DNA of 64,000 nt from Crossiella cryophila (GTDB taxonomy: Bacteria; Actinomycetota; Actinomycetes; Mycobacteriales; Pseudonocardiaceae), in contig NZ_JACHMH010000001.1 in NCBI RefSeq assembly GCF_014204915.1, positions 3,059,001 to 3,123,000 on the forward strand, in the 5' to 3' direction. Below the pieces are notes generated by a model. That model was not told where the DNA came from, ran no database searches, and was given only the letters and a program-made list of their open reading frames with translations. How positions within the stretch are numbered: the stretch's first letter is position 1; each line of letters starts with the position of its first letter. Below are positions 1 to 7,906 of this stretch, in pieces. Position numbers and translations under genes: made by a program.

Positions 1-2
1 TG

Positions 3-350
3 CTGGAGATCGCGCCGGAGTTCGCCGTGGACGGGGTGGACGAGGCCCTGCAGCTCTGGCTGGGCTACCGGCTCGGGCGGCTGGGCATCACCGGCCCGCA
101 ACGCGGCACGGTCGGCCTGCGCACCGGCGGCCACGCCTGGCTGGTGCACACCGGACCCGAGGGCACGGTGGCCGAGCGCGTCTCGGCCACCGAGGCCGCG
201 GGCGCGGACGGCCTGGTCACCGGCGAGCCCATGTCGGTCTACCTGTGGCTGTGGGGCCGGGTCCCGGACCGCACGGTCACCCTGGAGGGCAGCAGGGACG
301 CCACCGCCCAGCTCTGGGCGCTGCTCCGGCTGGCCACCACGGCCGGGTGA
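3..350 (+). CDS. C-terminal part of a maleylpyruvate isomerase-family (MDMPI) protein, cut by window edge
   Basis: Only the last 115 codons are present and the frame is open to the left edge, so the start lies outside the window. The tail reads through a stretch ending VTGEPMSVYLWLWGRVPD and then a short helix. This is the usual end of the MDMPI C-terminal domain found in mycothiol-dependent maleylpyruvate isomerase-like proteins of actinobacteria. The N-terminal DinB-like metal-binding domain is not visible, so the substrate cannot be judged. Many family members are uncharacterised thiol-S-transferase-type enzymes. Family assignment is fairly sure; function is not. Confidence 0.7.
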   Translation: MEIAPEFAVDGVDEALQLWLGYRLGRLGITGPQRGTVGLRTGGHAWLVHTGPEGTVAERVSATEAAGADGLVTGEPMSVYLWLWGRVPDRTVTLEGSRDATAQLWALLRLATTAG

Positions 351-378
351 ACCGGGTCACCTTCTTCCGTCTTCGCGG

Positions 379-409
379 TTGACCTTGACGCTGCGTCAAC
401 TTCTACCGT
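379..409 (+). promoter_or_regulatory. MerR-type promoter with operator in a 19-bp spacer
   Basis: A -35 box TTGACC (379-384) and a -10 box TACCGT (404-409) are separated by 19 bp instead of the usual 17. The spacer contains a perfect palindrome, TTGACG-CTG-CGTCAA (385-399). This is the geometry known for MerR-family promoters, where the bound activator untwists an over-long spacer. It lies 38 bp before the MerR/TipAS gene, so autoregulation is inferred. Confidence 0.8.
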
Positions 410-446
410 TGCTCTCACCGAAGGAAACAACGAGAGGTGAGCGGCG

Positions 447-1196
447 ATGGAGTGGTCGATCCAGGACATCGCACGCTCGGCGGGCACGACCAGCCGCACG
501 CTGCGCCACTACGGCGAGCTGGGGCTGCTGCCGCCCAGCCGGGTGGGGAGCAATGGTTACCGGTACTACGACCAGGACTCCCTCGTGCGCCTGCAACGCA
601 TTCTGCTGTTGCGGGAACTCGGCCTGAGCCTCCCGATGATCACCGAGGTGCTCGACGGGCAGCGGGACACCGCCGCCGCGTTGCGCACCCACCTCGAACT
701 GCTGGAGCAACAGCGACAGCGGATCGGGCGGCAGATCGAATCGGTGCGGACCACGTTGCGCAAGACGGAAGAAGGTGAAGAACTGATGGCTGCCGAGGTT
801 TTCGACGGCTTCGACCACACGAAGTACGAGCAGGAGGTGACCCAGCGCTGGGGCAGGGAGACCTACCAGCGCGGTGACCAGTGGTGGCGCGGGCTCGGCG
901 AGGCCGGCCGCCAGGCCCACCTGGACGAGCAGGTCGCGATCGGCACCGCGCTGGCCAAGGCCGCCGCGGCCGGCAGGGACCCCGGTGACGCCGAGGTCCA
1001 GGCCATCGTGGCCCGGCACTACGACTGGGTGGTCGCGGGCTGGCAGGGCAGGCGACCCACCGCGGAGCAGTTCCGCGGGCTCGGCGAGATGTACGTCCAG
1101 GACGAGCGGTTCACCGCGAACTACGAAGGATTCGGCGCGGGCGTGGCCGAGTTCGTCCGGGGCGCGATGGCGGTCTACGCCGACCGCCTGCGGTAA
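447..1196 (+). CDS. MerR-family transcriptional activator with TipAS drug-binding domain
   Basis: The 249-residue protein starts with a MerR winged helix (residues 1-70, with RTLRHYGELGLLPPSR as the recognition part), followed by a dimerisation helix (about 75-110). The C-terminal half (about 120-245) looks like a TipAS antibiotic-recognition domain. In Streptomyces TipAL this domain binds thiopeptides covalently and switches on the tipA promoter; smaller TipAS-only forms arise by internal initiation. The ATG is preceded by GAGAGGTGAG. A 19-bp-spacer promoter with a palindrome lies upstream, so it probably activates itself. Its own ligand is unknown. The next unit downstream is the Y RNA/Rsr module, with its own promoter. 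Confidence 0.85.
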   Translation: MEWSIQDIARSAGTTSRTLRHYGELGLLPPSRVGSNGYRYYDQDSLVRLQRILLLRELGLSLPMITEVLDGQRDTAAALRTHLELLEQQRQRIGRQIESVRTTLRKTEEGEELMAAEVFDGFDHTKYEQEVTQRWGRETYQRGDQWWRGLGEAGRQAHLDEQVAIGTALAKAAAAGRDPGDAEVQAIVARHYDWVVAGWQGRRPTAEQFRGLGEMYVQDERFTANYEGFGAGVAEFVRGAMAVYADRLR

Positions 1197-1201
1197 ATCG
1201 G

Positions 1202-1230
1202 TTGGGGTGACTGAACATCCCGGCTAATGT
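1202..1230 (+). promoter_or_regulatory. Promoter of the Y RNA
   Basis: A -35-like TTGGGG (1202-1207), a 17-bp spacer and a -10 TAATGT (1225-1230) place the transcription start near 1236-1237. This is exactly the first base of the outer stem of the structured RNA. The box sequences are seen directly; promoter activity is inferred. Confidence 0.6.
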
Positions 1231-1236
1231 TCTGCA

Positions 1237-1375
1237 TGTGCCCGGTGCGCAGGCAACGGTTACTTCCACTGATCCTGGCGATGTCGCGGGTTCAACTCCC
1301 GCCCAGGCTTCGGCCTGGTAGCTCAGTCTGGTAGAGCACGCGTACCGTCGCCGCTCTGATCTCGGGCACACCCAA
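1237..1375 (+). ncRNA. yrlA: Y RNA (YrlA-like) with circularly permuted tRNA-like module
   Basis: The ends pair as an 8-bp stem (TGTGCCCG 1237-1244 with CGGGCACA 1363-1370), continued by GGC/GCC and ACGGT/ACCGT (1252-1260 with 1344-1352). Inside lies a tRNA-like domain in permuted order: a T arm (GCGGG-TTCAACT-CCCGC, 1286-1302), then an acceptor-like stem CCAGGC/GCCTGG (1303-1318) closed by a TTCG tetraloop, then a D arm (GCTC-AGTCTGGTA-GAGC, 1321-1337). Bacterial YrlA RNAs are known to have this layout: a Ro60-binding stem plus a tRNA-mimicking module. The RNA lies 48 bp before the Ro60 orthologue gene, as expected for the family. A short U-rich tail follows. A canonical tRNA is excluded because the 3' half precedes the 5' half and no anticodon arm is formed. 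Confidence 0.88.
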
Positions 1376-1422
1376 ACTTTCTCTTTCCGTTATCCCACAA
1401 GGAAATCCCCGGGGGGTGTTCC

Positions 1423-2952
1423 ATGAGCAAGTTCAACCTGCTGACGCGGCTGCGTCGGCGCACGTACGAGGGCGGTCTCGCCTACAAACGGGACACCCGC
1501 ACCGAGCTTTTCCTGTTGGCCATCAGCAACCTCGTCGGCGAGGCCACGTTCTACGAGCTGGCCCAGGACCGTGACAACCGTTACGCCGCACTGGTTCGCG
1601 CCGCCACCCTGGCCGATCCGGAGTGGACGGCGCGGCTGCTGGCCTGGCTGCGCGGCTCGGCGAACCTGCGGTCCGCCGCCCTGGTGGGCGCGGCCGAGTT
1701 CGCCAAGGCCCGCCTGGACAACGGCCTGCCCGGCCAGTCCCGGCAGGTCCTCGACTCGGTGCTGCGGCGCGCGGACGAGCCGGGCGAACTGCTGGGCTAC
1801 TGGACCGCGCGCTACGGCCGGACGATCCCGAAGCCGGTCAAGCGCGGCATCGCGGACGCGGCGCGGCGGCTCTACGACGAGCGTTCCGCGCTCAAGTGGG
1901 ACTCGGCAGGCCGGGACTACCGGTTCGCCGACGTGCTGGAGCTGACCCACCCGGCGCCGCTGGACGAACGCCAGGGCCTGCTGTTCCGCCGGCTCATCGA
2001 CGAGCGGCACGGCCGCGCGGGTGAGCCGGACGGACTGCCGGTGCTCCAGGCCCGCCAGGCCCTGACCGCGTTGCCGGTCGAGACCAGGCGAGCCCGGCTG
2101 GCCGCCGATCCGGCCCAGGCCGTGGCCGACCTCCGCGAGGCCGGCATGACCTGGGAGGCGCTGGCCGGCTGGCTGCAGGGTCCGCTGGACCCGGCGGCCT
2201 GGTCGGCGGTGATCCCGTCCATGGGCTACATGGCGTTGCTGCGCAACCTGCGCAACTTCGACCAGGCCGGGATCAGCGACCGGGACGCGGCCGGGATCGG
2301 CGCGAAGCTGGCCGATCCGGCGCAGGTGGCCAGGTCCAAGCAGCTCCCGCTGCGCTTCCTGTCCGCCTACCGGGCGGCCGGGGAACGCTGCTCGGGCGTG
2401 CTGGACACGGCGCTGGGCCACTCGCTGGCCGCGGTGCCGCGCCTGTCCGGCCGCACCCTGGTGCTGATCGACACCTCCTACTCGATGACCGACTCGTTCT
2501 CCCGCGACGGCACGCTGAAGCGGTGGGACGCGGCGGTGGTCTTCGGCCTGGCCCTGGCGGCCAGGGCGGCGCGTCCGACGGTGGTCTCCTACTCCAGCGA
2601 GAGCCAGGAGTTCGCGGTCCGCCCGGACGAGCCGGTGCTGCGTGGCGTGCGGCGCTGGCAGGAGGAGGGCTACTTCCTCGGTCAGGGCACGGACACGGTC
2701 GGCGCGCTGGAGCGGCACTACCGCGGGCACGACCGGGTGGTGCTGCTGACCGACGAACAGCACGGCCAGGGCGACGTCAACAGCGCCGTCCCGGCCAGGG
2801 TTCCGCTCTACACCTGGAACCTGGCCGGTTACGCCACCGGCCACACCCCGGTGAGCCAGCCCAATCGGCACACCTTCGGCGGCCTGTCCGACCGCTCGTT
2901 CGACCTGCTGACCCTGGTGGAACGCGGCGAACGCGGCGACTGGCCGTTCTAG
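1423..2952 (+). CDS. rsr: Ro60 orthologue (Rsr), TROVE domain RNA-binding protein
   Basis: The 509-residue protein has an alpha-helical HEAT-like TROVE ring (about 1-330, with the hallmark IPSMGYMALLRNLRNFD near 264-280) and a C-terminal von Willebrand A domain with a MIDAS motif DTSYS (350-354). Ro60 proteins bind Y RNAs on the outer surface of the ring and misfolded or single-stranded RNA ends in the pore. Bacterial Rsr works in rRNA maturation and stress RNA decay, and in Deinococcus with PNPase tethered through a Y RNA. Here the Y RNA gene is immediately upstream on the same strand. No rtcB or pnp is nearby. The ATG follows a GGGGGG run. Length and motifs are complete. Confidence 0.95.
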   Translation: MSKFNLLTRLRRRTYEGGLAYKRDTRTELFLLAISNLVGEATFYELAQDRDNRYAALVRAATLADPEWTARLLAWLRGSANLRSAALVGAAEFAKARLDNGLPGQSRQVLDSVLRRADEPGELLGYWTARYGRTIPKPVKRGIADAARRLYDERSALKWDSAGRDYRFADVLELTHPAPLDERQGLLFRRLIDERHGRAGEPDGLPVLQARQALTALPVETRRARLAADPAQAVADLREAGMTWEALAGWLQGPLDPAAWSAVIPSMGYMALLRNLRNFDQAGISDRDAAGIGAKLADPAQVARSKQLPLRFLSAYRAAGERCSGVLDTALGHSLAAVPRLSGRTLVLIDTSYSMTDSFSRDGTLKRWDAAVVFGLALAARAARPTVVSYSSESQEFAVRPDEPVLRGVRRWQEEGYFLGQGTDTVGALERHYRGHDRVVLLTDEQHGQGDVNSAVPARVPLYTWNLAGYATGHTPVSQPNRHTFGGLSDRSFDLLTLVERGERGDWPF

Positions 2953-2957
2953 ACCCG

Positions 2958-2992
2958 GTGGACCGAGCGATCACGGGGATTGCTCGGTCCAC
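2958..2992. terminator. Bidirectional hairpin terminator between rsr and the monooxygenase
   Basis: A perfect 11-bp inverted repeat (GTGGACCGAGC 2958-2968, GCTCGGTCCAC 2982-2992) with a 13-nt loop fills the 49-bp space between two convergent genes. No clear T-run follows, which is common for actinobacterial terminators. Confidence 0.65.
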
Positions 2993-3001
2993 TGTGGACG
3001 G

Positions 3002-4648
3002 TCATCGCATCGGCTTGCCGAACCAGGTGGCCAGCGCCCGGCGCAGCGCCTCCGCCGCGCCGGGCGTGTCCGCGTTGCCTGCCCAGGCCACGTAGCCGTC
3101 CGGCCGCACCAGCACGACCTCGACTTCCCCAAGCCCGGCCCCGGTGCCTGCCACTGAGCGCACCCCGGCCGAGGCACCCAGTGCGGTCGGCTCGGCATCG
3201 GCATCCGCTGCCTGCCGGGTCGGCTCCACGTCTTCCGGTTCGAGCTTCGCGGACACCACGTCCACCCAGTCCGCGGCCACCGCGGCCAGTTCCGGCGCGT
3301 CGGCCAGCGTCAGCAACAGCGGCCTGCCCGCGCGCATCAACTCGGCCACCCTGGTGGGCCCGTGCCCGGTGCGCAGGGACACATCCGGCAGCCAGCGCCC
3401 GACCAGCGGATGCGGATCCTCGACACCCATGTCGTAGCGGATGTCCGCGCCCGCCATGAGTTCCGCGATCCGCCGGGTCACCACCGGTTCGGTCAGCAGC
3501 TCCTCGAACAGGGCGCGCGCCGCGGTCACATTCGGCCCCGGTGAGACCAGCGCGGTCTGCGCCCTGGTGTGCATGAGCACCCGCTCGCCGACCGGGAACC
3601 GTTCCCGTGCGTAGGTGTCCAGGAGTTCCTCGCCACTGCGGCCGGTGACCACGGCGGCCAGTTTCCAGCCCAGGTTCAGCGCGTCCTGCAGCCCCAGGTT
3701 CAGCCCCGGCCCGCCCATGCCGGAGTGCACGTGCGCGGAATCGCCGACCAGCAGCACCCGGCCCTCGCGGTAGCGGTCGGCCTGCCGCGAGTTGATGCCC
3801 GCGGTGGTGCAGTCCGGCTCGTCCATCCCCTCCACCGCGCGCATCGGGATGTCCGCGCCGAGCACCCGGCCCGCCGCGGCGCGCAGTCCGGCCAGTCCGG
3901 TCTCCGCCTCGTCCCGGTGCCATTCCATGATGAACACCCGGTACCGGCCGGGCTCGAACATGCCGTAGGCGAACAATCCGCGTTCGGTGCGCCGGAAACT
4001 GGCCGGGTACAGCCTGCCGATCCCCGGCACCTCCAGCTCGCCGGTGCCCGGCACCGCAACCGGCTCCTCGATGACCACACTGCCCATCCAGCCGGTGAAA
4101 CTGTCGTCGGTGATGCCGGGAAACCCGATGCCGCAACGCTTCCGGATCGTGCTGCGCCCGCCGTCCGCGCCAACCAGGTAGCGGGTGCGGATCTCCTGCT
4201 CGCCGTGCGGGGTACGCACGGACAGCGTGACGCCGTCGGCGTCCTGACGCAGGTCGGTGACCTCGTGCTCGCGCCGGATCTCCACCCCGAGTTCCCGCGC
4301 GCGTTCGGTGAGCAGCGCCTCCATCCTGGCCTGTGGCACCATCATCACCCGCAACGGATGATCGTCCACAATGGACAAATTCAGTAACATCGCGCCGAAC
4401 TGGAAGAACGGCGCGCGCGGCGCCCGGCCGGGCTGACCGCTGAACCGCTCGGCCAGCCCTCGGTAGTCGAGTGCCTCGATGACCCGGCCGACCAGTCCGT
4501 TGGCCTTGGGTTCCAACGAGGGTTCGGCGAGTCGTTCCAGCAGCACCGGCCGCACTCCGGCCAGTGCCAGTTCACAGGCCAGTAGCAACCCGTTGGGTCC
4601 GCCGCCCGCGATGATCACGTCGTGCTGTTCTGCCACGGTGTCCTCCAT
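3002..4648 (-). CDS. FAD-dependent aromatic hydroxylase-type monooxygenase
   Basis: The 548-residue protein has an N-terminal Rossmann FAD motif GGGPNG (15-20), the DG motif GADGGRS (about 160) and the GD motif GDSAH (about 302) followed by GGPGLNLGLQDA. These are the three fingerprints of PHBH-class flavoprotein hydroxylases (PF01494). A C-terminal thioredoxin-like extension matches the longer MhpA/PgaE-like members. Such enzymes hydroxylate phenols, polyketides or drugs such as rifampicin with NAD(P)H and O2; the substrate here is unknown. The frame is open much further upstream, but the ATG at 4648 is chosen because the protein then begins directly before the FAD motif. A TetR gene lies 41 bp upstream in the same direction and probably controls it. 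Confidence 0.88.
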   Translation of the reverse strand: MEDTVAEQHDVIIAGGGPNGLLLACELALAGVRPVLLERLAEPSLEPKANGLVGRVIEALDYRGLAERFSGQPGRAPRAPFFQFGAMLLNLSIVDDHPLRVMMVPQARMEALLTERARELGVEIRREHEVTDLRQDADGVTLSVRTPHGEQEIRTRYLVGADGGRSTIRKRCGIGFPGITDDSFTGWMGSVVIEEPVAVPGTGELEVPGIGRLYPASFRRTERGLFAYGMFEPGRYRVFIMEWHRDEAETGLAGLRAAAGRVLGADIPMRAVEGMDEPDCTTAGINSRQADRYREGRVLLVGDSAHVHSGMGGPGLNLGLQDALNLGWKLAAVVTGRSGEELLDTYARERFPVGERVLMHTRAQTALVSPGPNVTAARALFEELLTEPVVTRRIAELMAGADIRYDMGVEDPHPLVGRWLPDVSLRTGHGPTRVAELMRAGRPLLLTLADAPELAAVAADWVDVVSAKLEPEDVEPTRQAADADAEPTALGASAGVRSVAGTGAGLGEVEVVLVRPDGYVAWAGNADTPGAAEALRRALATWFGKPMR

Positions 4649-4689
4649 TGCTCTTGCCAGCTGGACAAGGGCACGGGGGAGGAAAGTCG

Positions 4690-5304
4690 TTACGGCGCGG
4701 GGAGTCCGGCGGAGACCTGGGCCAGCGCGTCGGCGATCAGCGGGATCACCGGCCGCGGTGGATCGGAGTGCAGCCAGATCTCGGTGGCCACCCCGATCGC
4801 CGAACTGACCGCGCCGGCCACCAGTCGCGGGTACAGGTCCTGCCCGAGGTCGGTGCCGGTGCGTTCGGCGATGGCCACCGCGAACTCGTGATCGGCCAGT
4901 GCGCTGGCCTTGAGGAACTCCCCGGTGAGGCTGGGGTCCTCGGTCATCAACCGCACCCCGGCCTGCCACACCGGGTCCGGCGGTTTCTGTTCCAGCGCCC
5001 GGAAATGCCCGAGCACCGACTCGGTCAGCGCCGCCCACAACGGCTGCTCGGCCGGGCACTCCCGGAAGCGGACCGCGATCTGCCTGGCCCGCTCCAGATG
5101 CCGGTAGGCGATCGCCTCGGCCTTGCTGCCGAAGTAGTTGTTGAACGTCCGCGCGGACACCCCAGCCTCCGCCGCGACGTCCTCGACCAGCACGTTCTCC
5201 AGTCCGCGCTCGACAGCCAGCTTGATCGCGGCCCAGCTCAGCGCGTCCCGGGTGGCGGCCTTCTTGCGTTCCCGCAGCCCGGGTTCCGGCTTCGCGCTGT
5301 CCAT
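4690..5304 (-). CDS. TetR-family repressor of the monooxygenase unit
   Basis: The 204-residue protein has a TetR helix-turn-helix at about residues 10-60 (VEDVAAEAGVSARTFNNYFGSK) and a C-terminal helical ligand domain with no recognised ligand. The start at 5304 is preferred over upstream starts because a -10 box TACGGT (5311-5316, minus strand) sits 6 bp before it, as in a leaderless mRNA. It is the first gene of a two-gene unit with the FAD monooxygenase. It is divergent from the GntR gene, sharing a 103-bp control region. Local regulation of the monooxygenase by an aromatic or drug ligand is inferred. Confidence 0.85.
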   Translation of the reverse strand: MDSAKPEPGLRERKKAATRDALSWAAIKLAVERGLENVLVEDVAAEAGVSARTFNNYFGSKAEAIAYRHLERARQIAVRFRECPAEQPLWAALTESVLGHFRALEQKPPDPVWQAGVRLMTEDPSLTGEFLKASALADHEFAVAIAERTGTDLGQDLYPRLVAGAVSSAIGVATEIWLHSDPPRPVIPLIADALAQVSAGLPAP

Positions 5305-5395
5305 GCGGAAACCGTAGCGAGGAACATGCGGGGCGCGCAAGTTTTCGGGTCACGCAGTTTTCAGTCGAGGTGGTGGCCGCTTCCGGTCCGCGTGC

Positions 5396-5420
5396 TACGG
5401 TCCCGGTATGCAATATATTA
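5396..5420 (+). promoter_or_regulatory. -10 box and AT-rich palindrome at the start of the GntR gene
   Basis: TACGGT (5396-5401) lies 6 bp before the ATG at 5408, suggesting a leaderless transcript. The palindrome AATATATT (5412-5419) occupies roughly +5 to +12, within the first codons. An AT-only palindrome stands out in this GC-rich DNA and could be the autorepression operator. The sequence is seen; the role is inferred. Confidence 0.4.
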
Positions 5421-6061
5421 GTCGGGTGGACCGGTCGCTGCTGCGGGACCGCGCGCTGACCGCCATCCGCCGGGCCATCGTGGTCGGCGACCTGCCGCCC
5501 GGTTCGCCGGTCCGCGACGTCGACCTGGCCGAACGCCTTGGCCTGTCCCGAACTCCGGTGCGCGAGGCGCTGGCGCGGCTGACCGACGAGGGCCTGATCG
5601 AGAGCAAACCGCACTCCTACACCCGGGTCACCGCGGTGGATCCGGTGGCGGTGCGGGACGCGCAGGTGGTGGTGCAGGCCATGCAGGCGGTGGCCACCCG
5701 GCTGGCGGTGCCGCGCTTCGGCCCGGCCGAGCTGACCGCGATGCGCGCGGCCAACGAGCGCTTCGCCGCCGCACTGGCCGCCGGTGATCCACTGGGTGCG
5801 CTGGCCTCGGACGAGGAGTTCCACGCGGTCGCGGTCAACACCTGCGGAAACGTCGCGGTGGCCGCCACCATCGAGCGGTACCTGCCGGTGCTGCAACGGG
5901 TGGTGCTGCTGCGGTTCGACTCGCTCGCCGGGCGCGACTCGGTGCGCATGCACGAGGAGATCATCCGCGCCTGCGCCGCCGCCGAGGCGGGCCGGGCCGC
6001 CGAACTGGTCGAGGCCAACTGGGCCGCCCTGAACACCCACGACGACGGGAGCAGCACGTGA
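5408..6061 (+). CDS. GntR-family (FCD) regulator coupled to acdS
   Basis: The 217-residue protein has an N-terminal GntR winged helix (about 8-70, with [19 protein letters not shown]) and a C-terminal all-helical FCD domain containing the DEEFH and MHEEI metal-ligand patterns. FCD regulators bind small acids or amino acids. The stop codon overlaps the GTG start of acdS by 4 bp (GTGA, 6058-6061), so both are translated from one mRNA. It likely controls ACC deaminase and its own synthesis, with the ligand being ACC or a related amino acid (inferred). The ATG at 5408 fits the leaderless pattern; a GTG at 5426 is an alternative start. Confidence 0.87.
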   Translation: MQYISRVDRSLLRDRALTAIRRAIVVGDLPPGSPVRDVDLAERLGLSRTPVREALARLTDEGLIESKPHSYTRVTAVDPVAVRDAQVVVQAMQAVATRLAVPRFGPAELTAMRAANERFAAALAAGDPLGALASDEEFHAVAVNTCGNVAVAATIERYLPVLQRVVLLRFDSLAGRDSVRMHEEIIRACAAAEAGRAAELVEANWAALNTHDDGSST

Positions 6062-7065
6062 GTCTGGCGAATTTCCCCCGCTATCCGCTGTTGTTCGGCC
6101 CGTCCCCGGTGCACGAGCTGACCCGCCTCACCCAGCACCTGGGCGGCGCCCGGATCTGGGCCAAGCGCGAGGACTGCAACTCCGGCCTGGCCTACGGCGG
6201 CAACAAGATCCGCAAGCTGGAGTACCTGGTGGTGGACGCGCTCGCGCAGGGCTGCGACACCCTGGTCTCCATCGGCGGCGTGCAGTCCAACCACACCCGC
6301 CAGGTGGCCGCGGTCGCCGCGGTGACCGGGATGCGCGCGGTCCTGGTCCAGGAGGACTGGGTCGAGCACGACACCCCCGGCTACGCCCAGGTGGGCAACC
6401 TGCAGCTGAGTCGGTTGCTGGGCGCGGACATCCGCCGGTCCAAGGCGGGCTTCGACATCGGCCTGCGCCCCAGCTGGGAACAGGCGTTGGACGAGGTCCG
6501 CGCCGCGGGCGGCACCCCGTACGCCATCCCGGCAGGCGCCAGCGACCACCGCCTCGGCGGTCTCGGTTTCGCCCGCTGGGCCCAGGAAGTGGTGAACCAG
6601 GAACGAGAACTGGGCATCTTCTTCGACACCATCGTGGTCTGCTCGGTCACCGGCTCCACCCACGCCGGCATGATCGCCGGCTTCGCCGCGGCCGGCGGCC
6701 CATCGCGCCGGGTGATCGGCATCGACGCCTCCGCCACCCCCGAGGCCACCCGCGACCAGGTCCGCCGCATCGCCGAGGGCACAGCGTCCTTGCTGGGCAC
6801 CGAAATCCCGGCGGACGCCCTGATCCTGGACGAGCGCTACCACGCCGGCGTCTACGGCCTCCCCGACGAACAGACCCTGGAGGCGATGCGGGTGGCGGCC
6901 CGGATCGAAGGCATGATCACCGACCCGGTGTACGAGGGCAAGTCCATGGCCGGCCTGCTGGACCTGGTGTCCCGCAAGGAGATCGCCCCGGATTCGACGG
7001 TGCTGTACGCGCACCTGGGCGGGCAGCCCGCGCTCAACGCCTACCCGGAACTGTTCGCCAGCTAG
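6058..7065 (+). CDS. acdS: 1-aminocyclopropane-1-carboxylate deaminase
   Basis: The PLP enzyme cleaves ACC, the ethylene precursor of plants, to 2-oxobutyrate and ammonia in the cytoplasm. The 335-residue protein keeps full family length. The PLP lysine is K50 in [10 protein letters not shown] and the nucleophile serine is S77 in VQSN. The pair Y292/E293 in DPVYEG and L320 in AHLGG match the residues (Pseudomonas Y294, E295, L322) that separate true ACC deaminases from D-cysteine desulfhydrases. It starts with GTG inside the stop of the GntR gene. Presence suggests a soil or rhizosphere lifestyle and use of ACC as nitrogen source. Assignment is confident. Confidence 0.94.
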   Translation: MSLANFPRYPLLFGPSPVHELTRLTQHLGGARIWAKREDCNSGLAYGGNKIRKLEYLVVDALAQGCDTLVSIGGVQSNHTRQVAAVAAVTGMRAVLVQEDWVEHDTPGYAQVGNLQLSRLLGADIRRSKAGFDIGLRPSWEQALDEVRAAGGTPYAIPAGASDHRLGGLGFARWAQEVVNQERELGIFFDTIVVCSVTGSTHAGMIAGFAAAGGPSRRVIGIDASATPEATRDQVRRIAEGTASLLGTEIPADALILDERYHAGVYGLPDEQTLEAMRVAARIEGMITDPVYEGKSMAGLLDLVSRKEIAPDSTVLYAHLGGQPALNAYPELFAS

Positions 7066-7090
7066 CCAAGACCTCGCCTGGTCGCCCGGC

Positions 7091-7804
7091 CTAGCCCAAC
7101 CGGGCGGCCAGGCCGTCCAGCACCCGCCGCAGGCCGTAGTCGAAGCGATCCTCCCGTGGCTGGTCCTGGCCCGCGTACAGCGCGGTCAGCTCGGCCAGCC
7201 GCGGATAGGGCGCCATCGCCAGCACCGCCGTCTCCCGCAACCGATCCGCCCACTCCGCCTCGTCCTGCCCGCTGCGCGCCAGCGTGGTCAGCCAGGCCGC
7301 CTCGCTGGTGCTGATGCCGATCACGTACGCGGCCACCACGCTCAGCGCCTGATCCGCCTCGGGCAGGTCGAAACCGGCGGCCAGGTAGACCCCGAGCATC
7401 CGGTCGTTGAGCCGCATCACGTTGGGGCCCAGGTAGGACAGCCCAACCTGGCCCAGCACCGAGGCCAGCCACGGGTGCCGCAGGATCACCGCGCGCATGC
7501 TGTGCGCGCAGGCCGTGGCCCCCGCCCGCCAGTCCGCGTCCGGGTCCGGGATCTCGATCTCGCCGTAGACCTCGTCCACCACGAGTTCGATCAGCTCGTC
7601 CTTGTTGGCCACGTGCCGGTACAGTGAGGTCGCGCCCGCACCCAGTCGCGCGCCGAGGTTGCGCATGCTCAGGGTGTCCAGGCCGTCGGCGTCGAGCAGC
7701 CGGACCGCCTCGGCCACGATCTGCGCCCGGCTCAGCGCCGGTTGCTCGCGGGTACGCCGCGGACGGGTCCACACCGACAGGTTCGGCTTCTGCTCTGCGG
7801 CCAT
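7091..7804 (-). CDS. TetR-family regulator (TetR/TetR_C-like)
   Basis: The 237-residue protein has a helix-turn-helix at about 24-70 (MRNLGARLGAGATSLYRHVANKDEL) and a long C-terminal domain of the tetracycline-repressor type. A -10 box TAACCT (7811-7816, minus strand) lies 6 bp before the ATG, so the transcript is probably leaderless. A 17-bp inverted repeat directly behind that box (7817-7869) spans the divergent promoter region. Control of the divergent serine hydrolase gene and itself is likely. Its 3' end converges on acdS with 25 bp between. The ligand is unknown. Confidence 0.85.
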   Translation of the reverse strand: MAAEQKPNLSVWTRPRRTREQPALSRAQIVAEAVRLLDADGLDTLSMRNLGARLGAGATSLYRHVANKDELIELVVDEVYGEIEIPDPDADWRAGATACAHSMRAVILRHPWLASVLGQVGLSYLGPNVMRLNDRMLGVYLAAGFDLPEADQALSVVAAYVIGISTSEAAWLTTLARSGQDEAEWADRLRETAVLAMAPYPRLAELTALYAGQDQPREDRFDYGLRRVLDGLAARLG

Positions 7805-7816
7805 GCCCGAAGGTTA

Positions 7817-7869
7817 GCGCACAACGTACGCAGTTGCGTCTCTGTTCGCCGTCTGCGTACAGTGTGCGC
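7817..7869. promoter_or_regulatory. Large inverted repeat in the TetR/serine hydrolase divergent region
   Basis: The arms at 7817-7833 (gcgcacaacgtacgcag) and 7853-7869 (ctgcgtacagtgtgcgc) match at 15 of 17 positions when inverted, with a 19-bp spacer. The site abuts the predicted -10 box of the tetR gene and lies 38 bp before the serine hydrolase ATG. It is a good candidate TetR operator controlling both directions. Confidence 0.65.
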
Positions 7870-7906
7870 AACAACGGAACATCGTTCGCAAACTGGGGAG
7901 AATCCG

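Noticed and set aside
1286-1337. A normal tRNA gene at the T-arm/D-arm sequence
   Set aside because: The 3' half comes before the 5' half and a TTCG loop joins them; there is no anticodon arm. This fits a Y RNA.
4649-6040. Long minus-strand extension of the FAD monooxygenase reading frame (up to 1012 residues)
   Set aside because: The extension overlaps the TetR and GntR genes in other frames and its translation is low-complexity, with no domain. The natural start is 4648.
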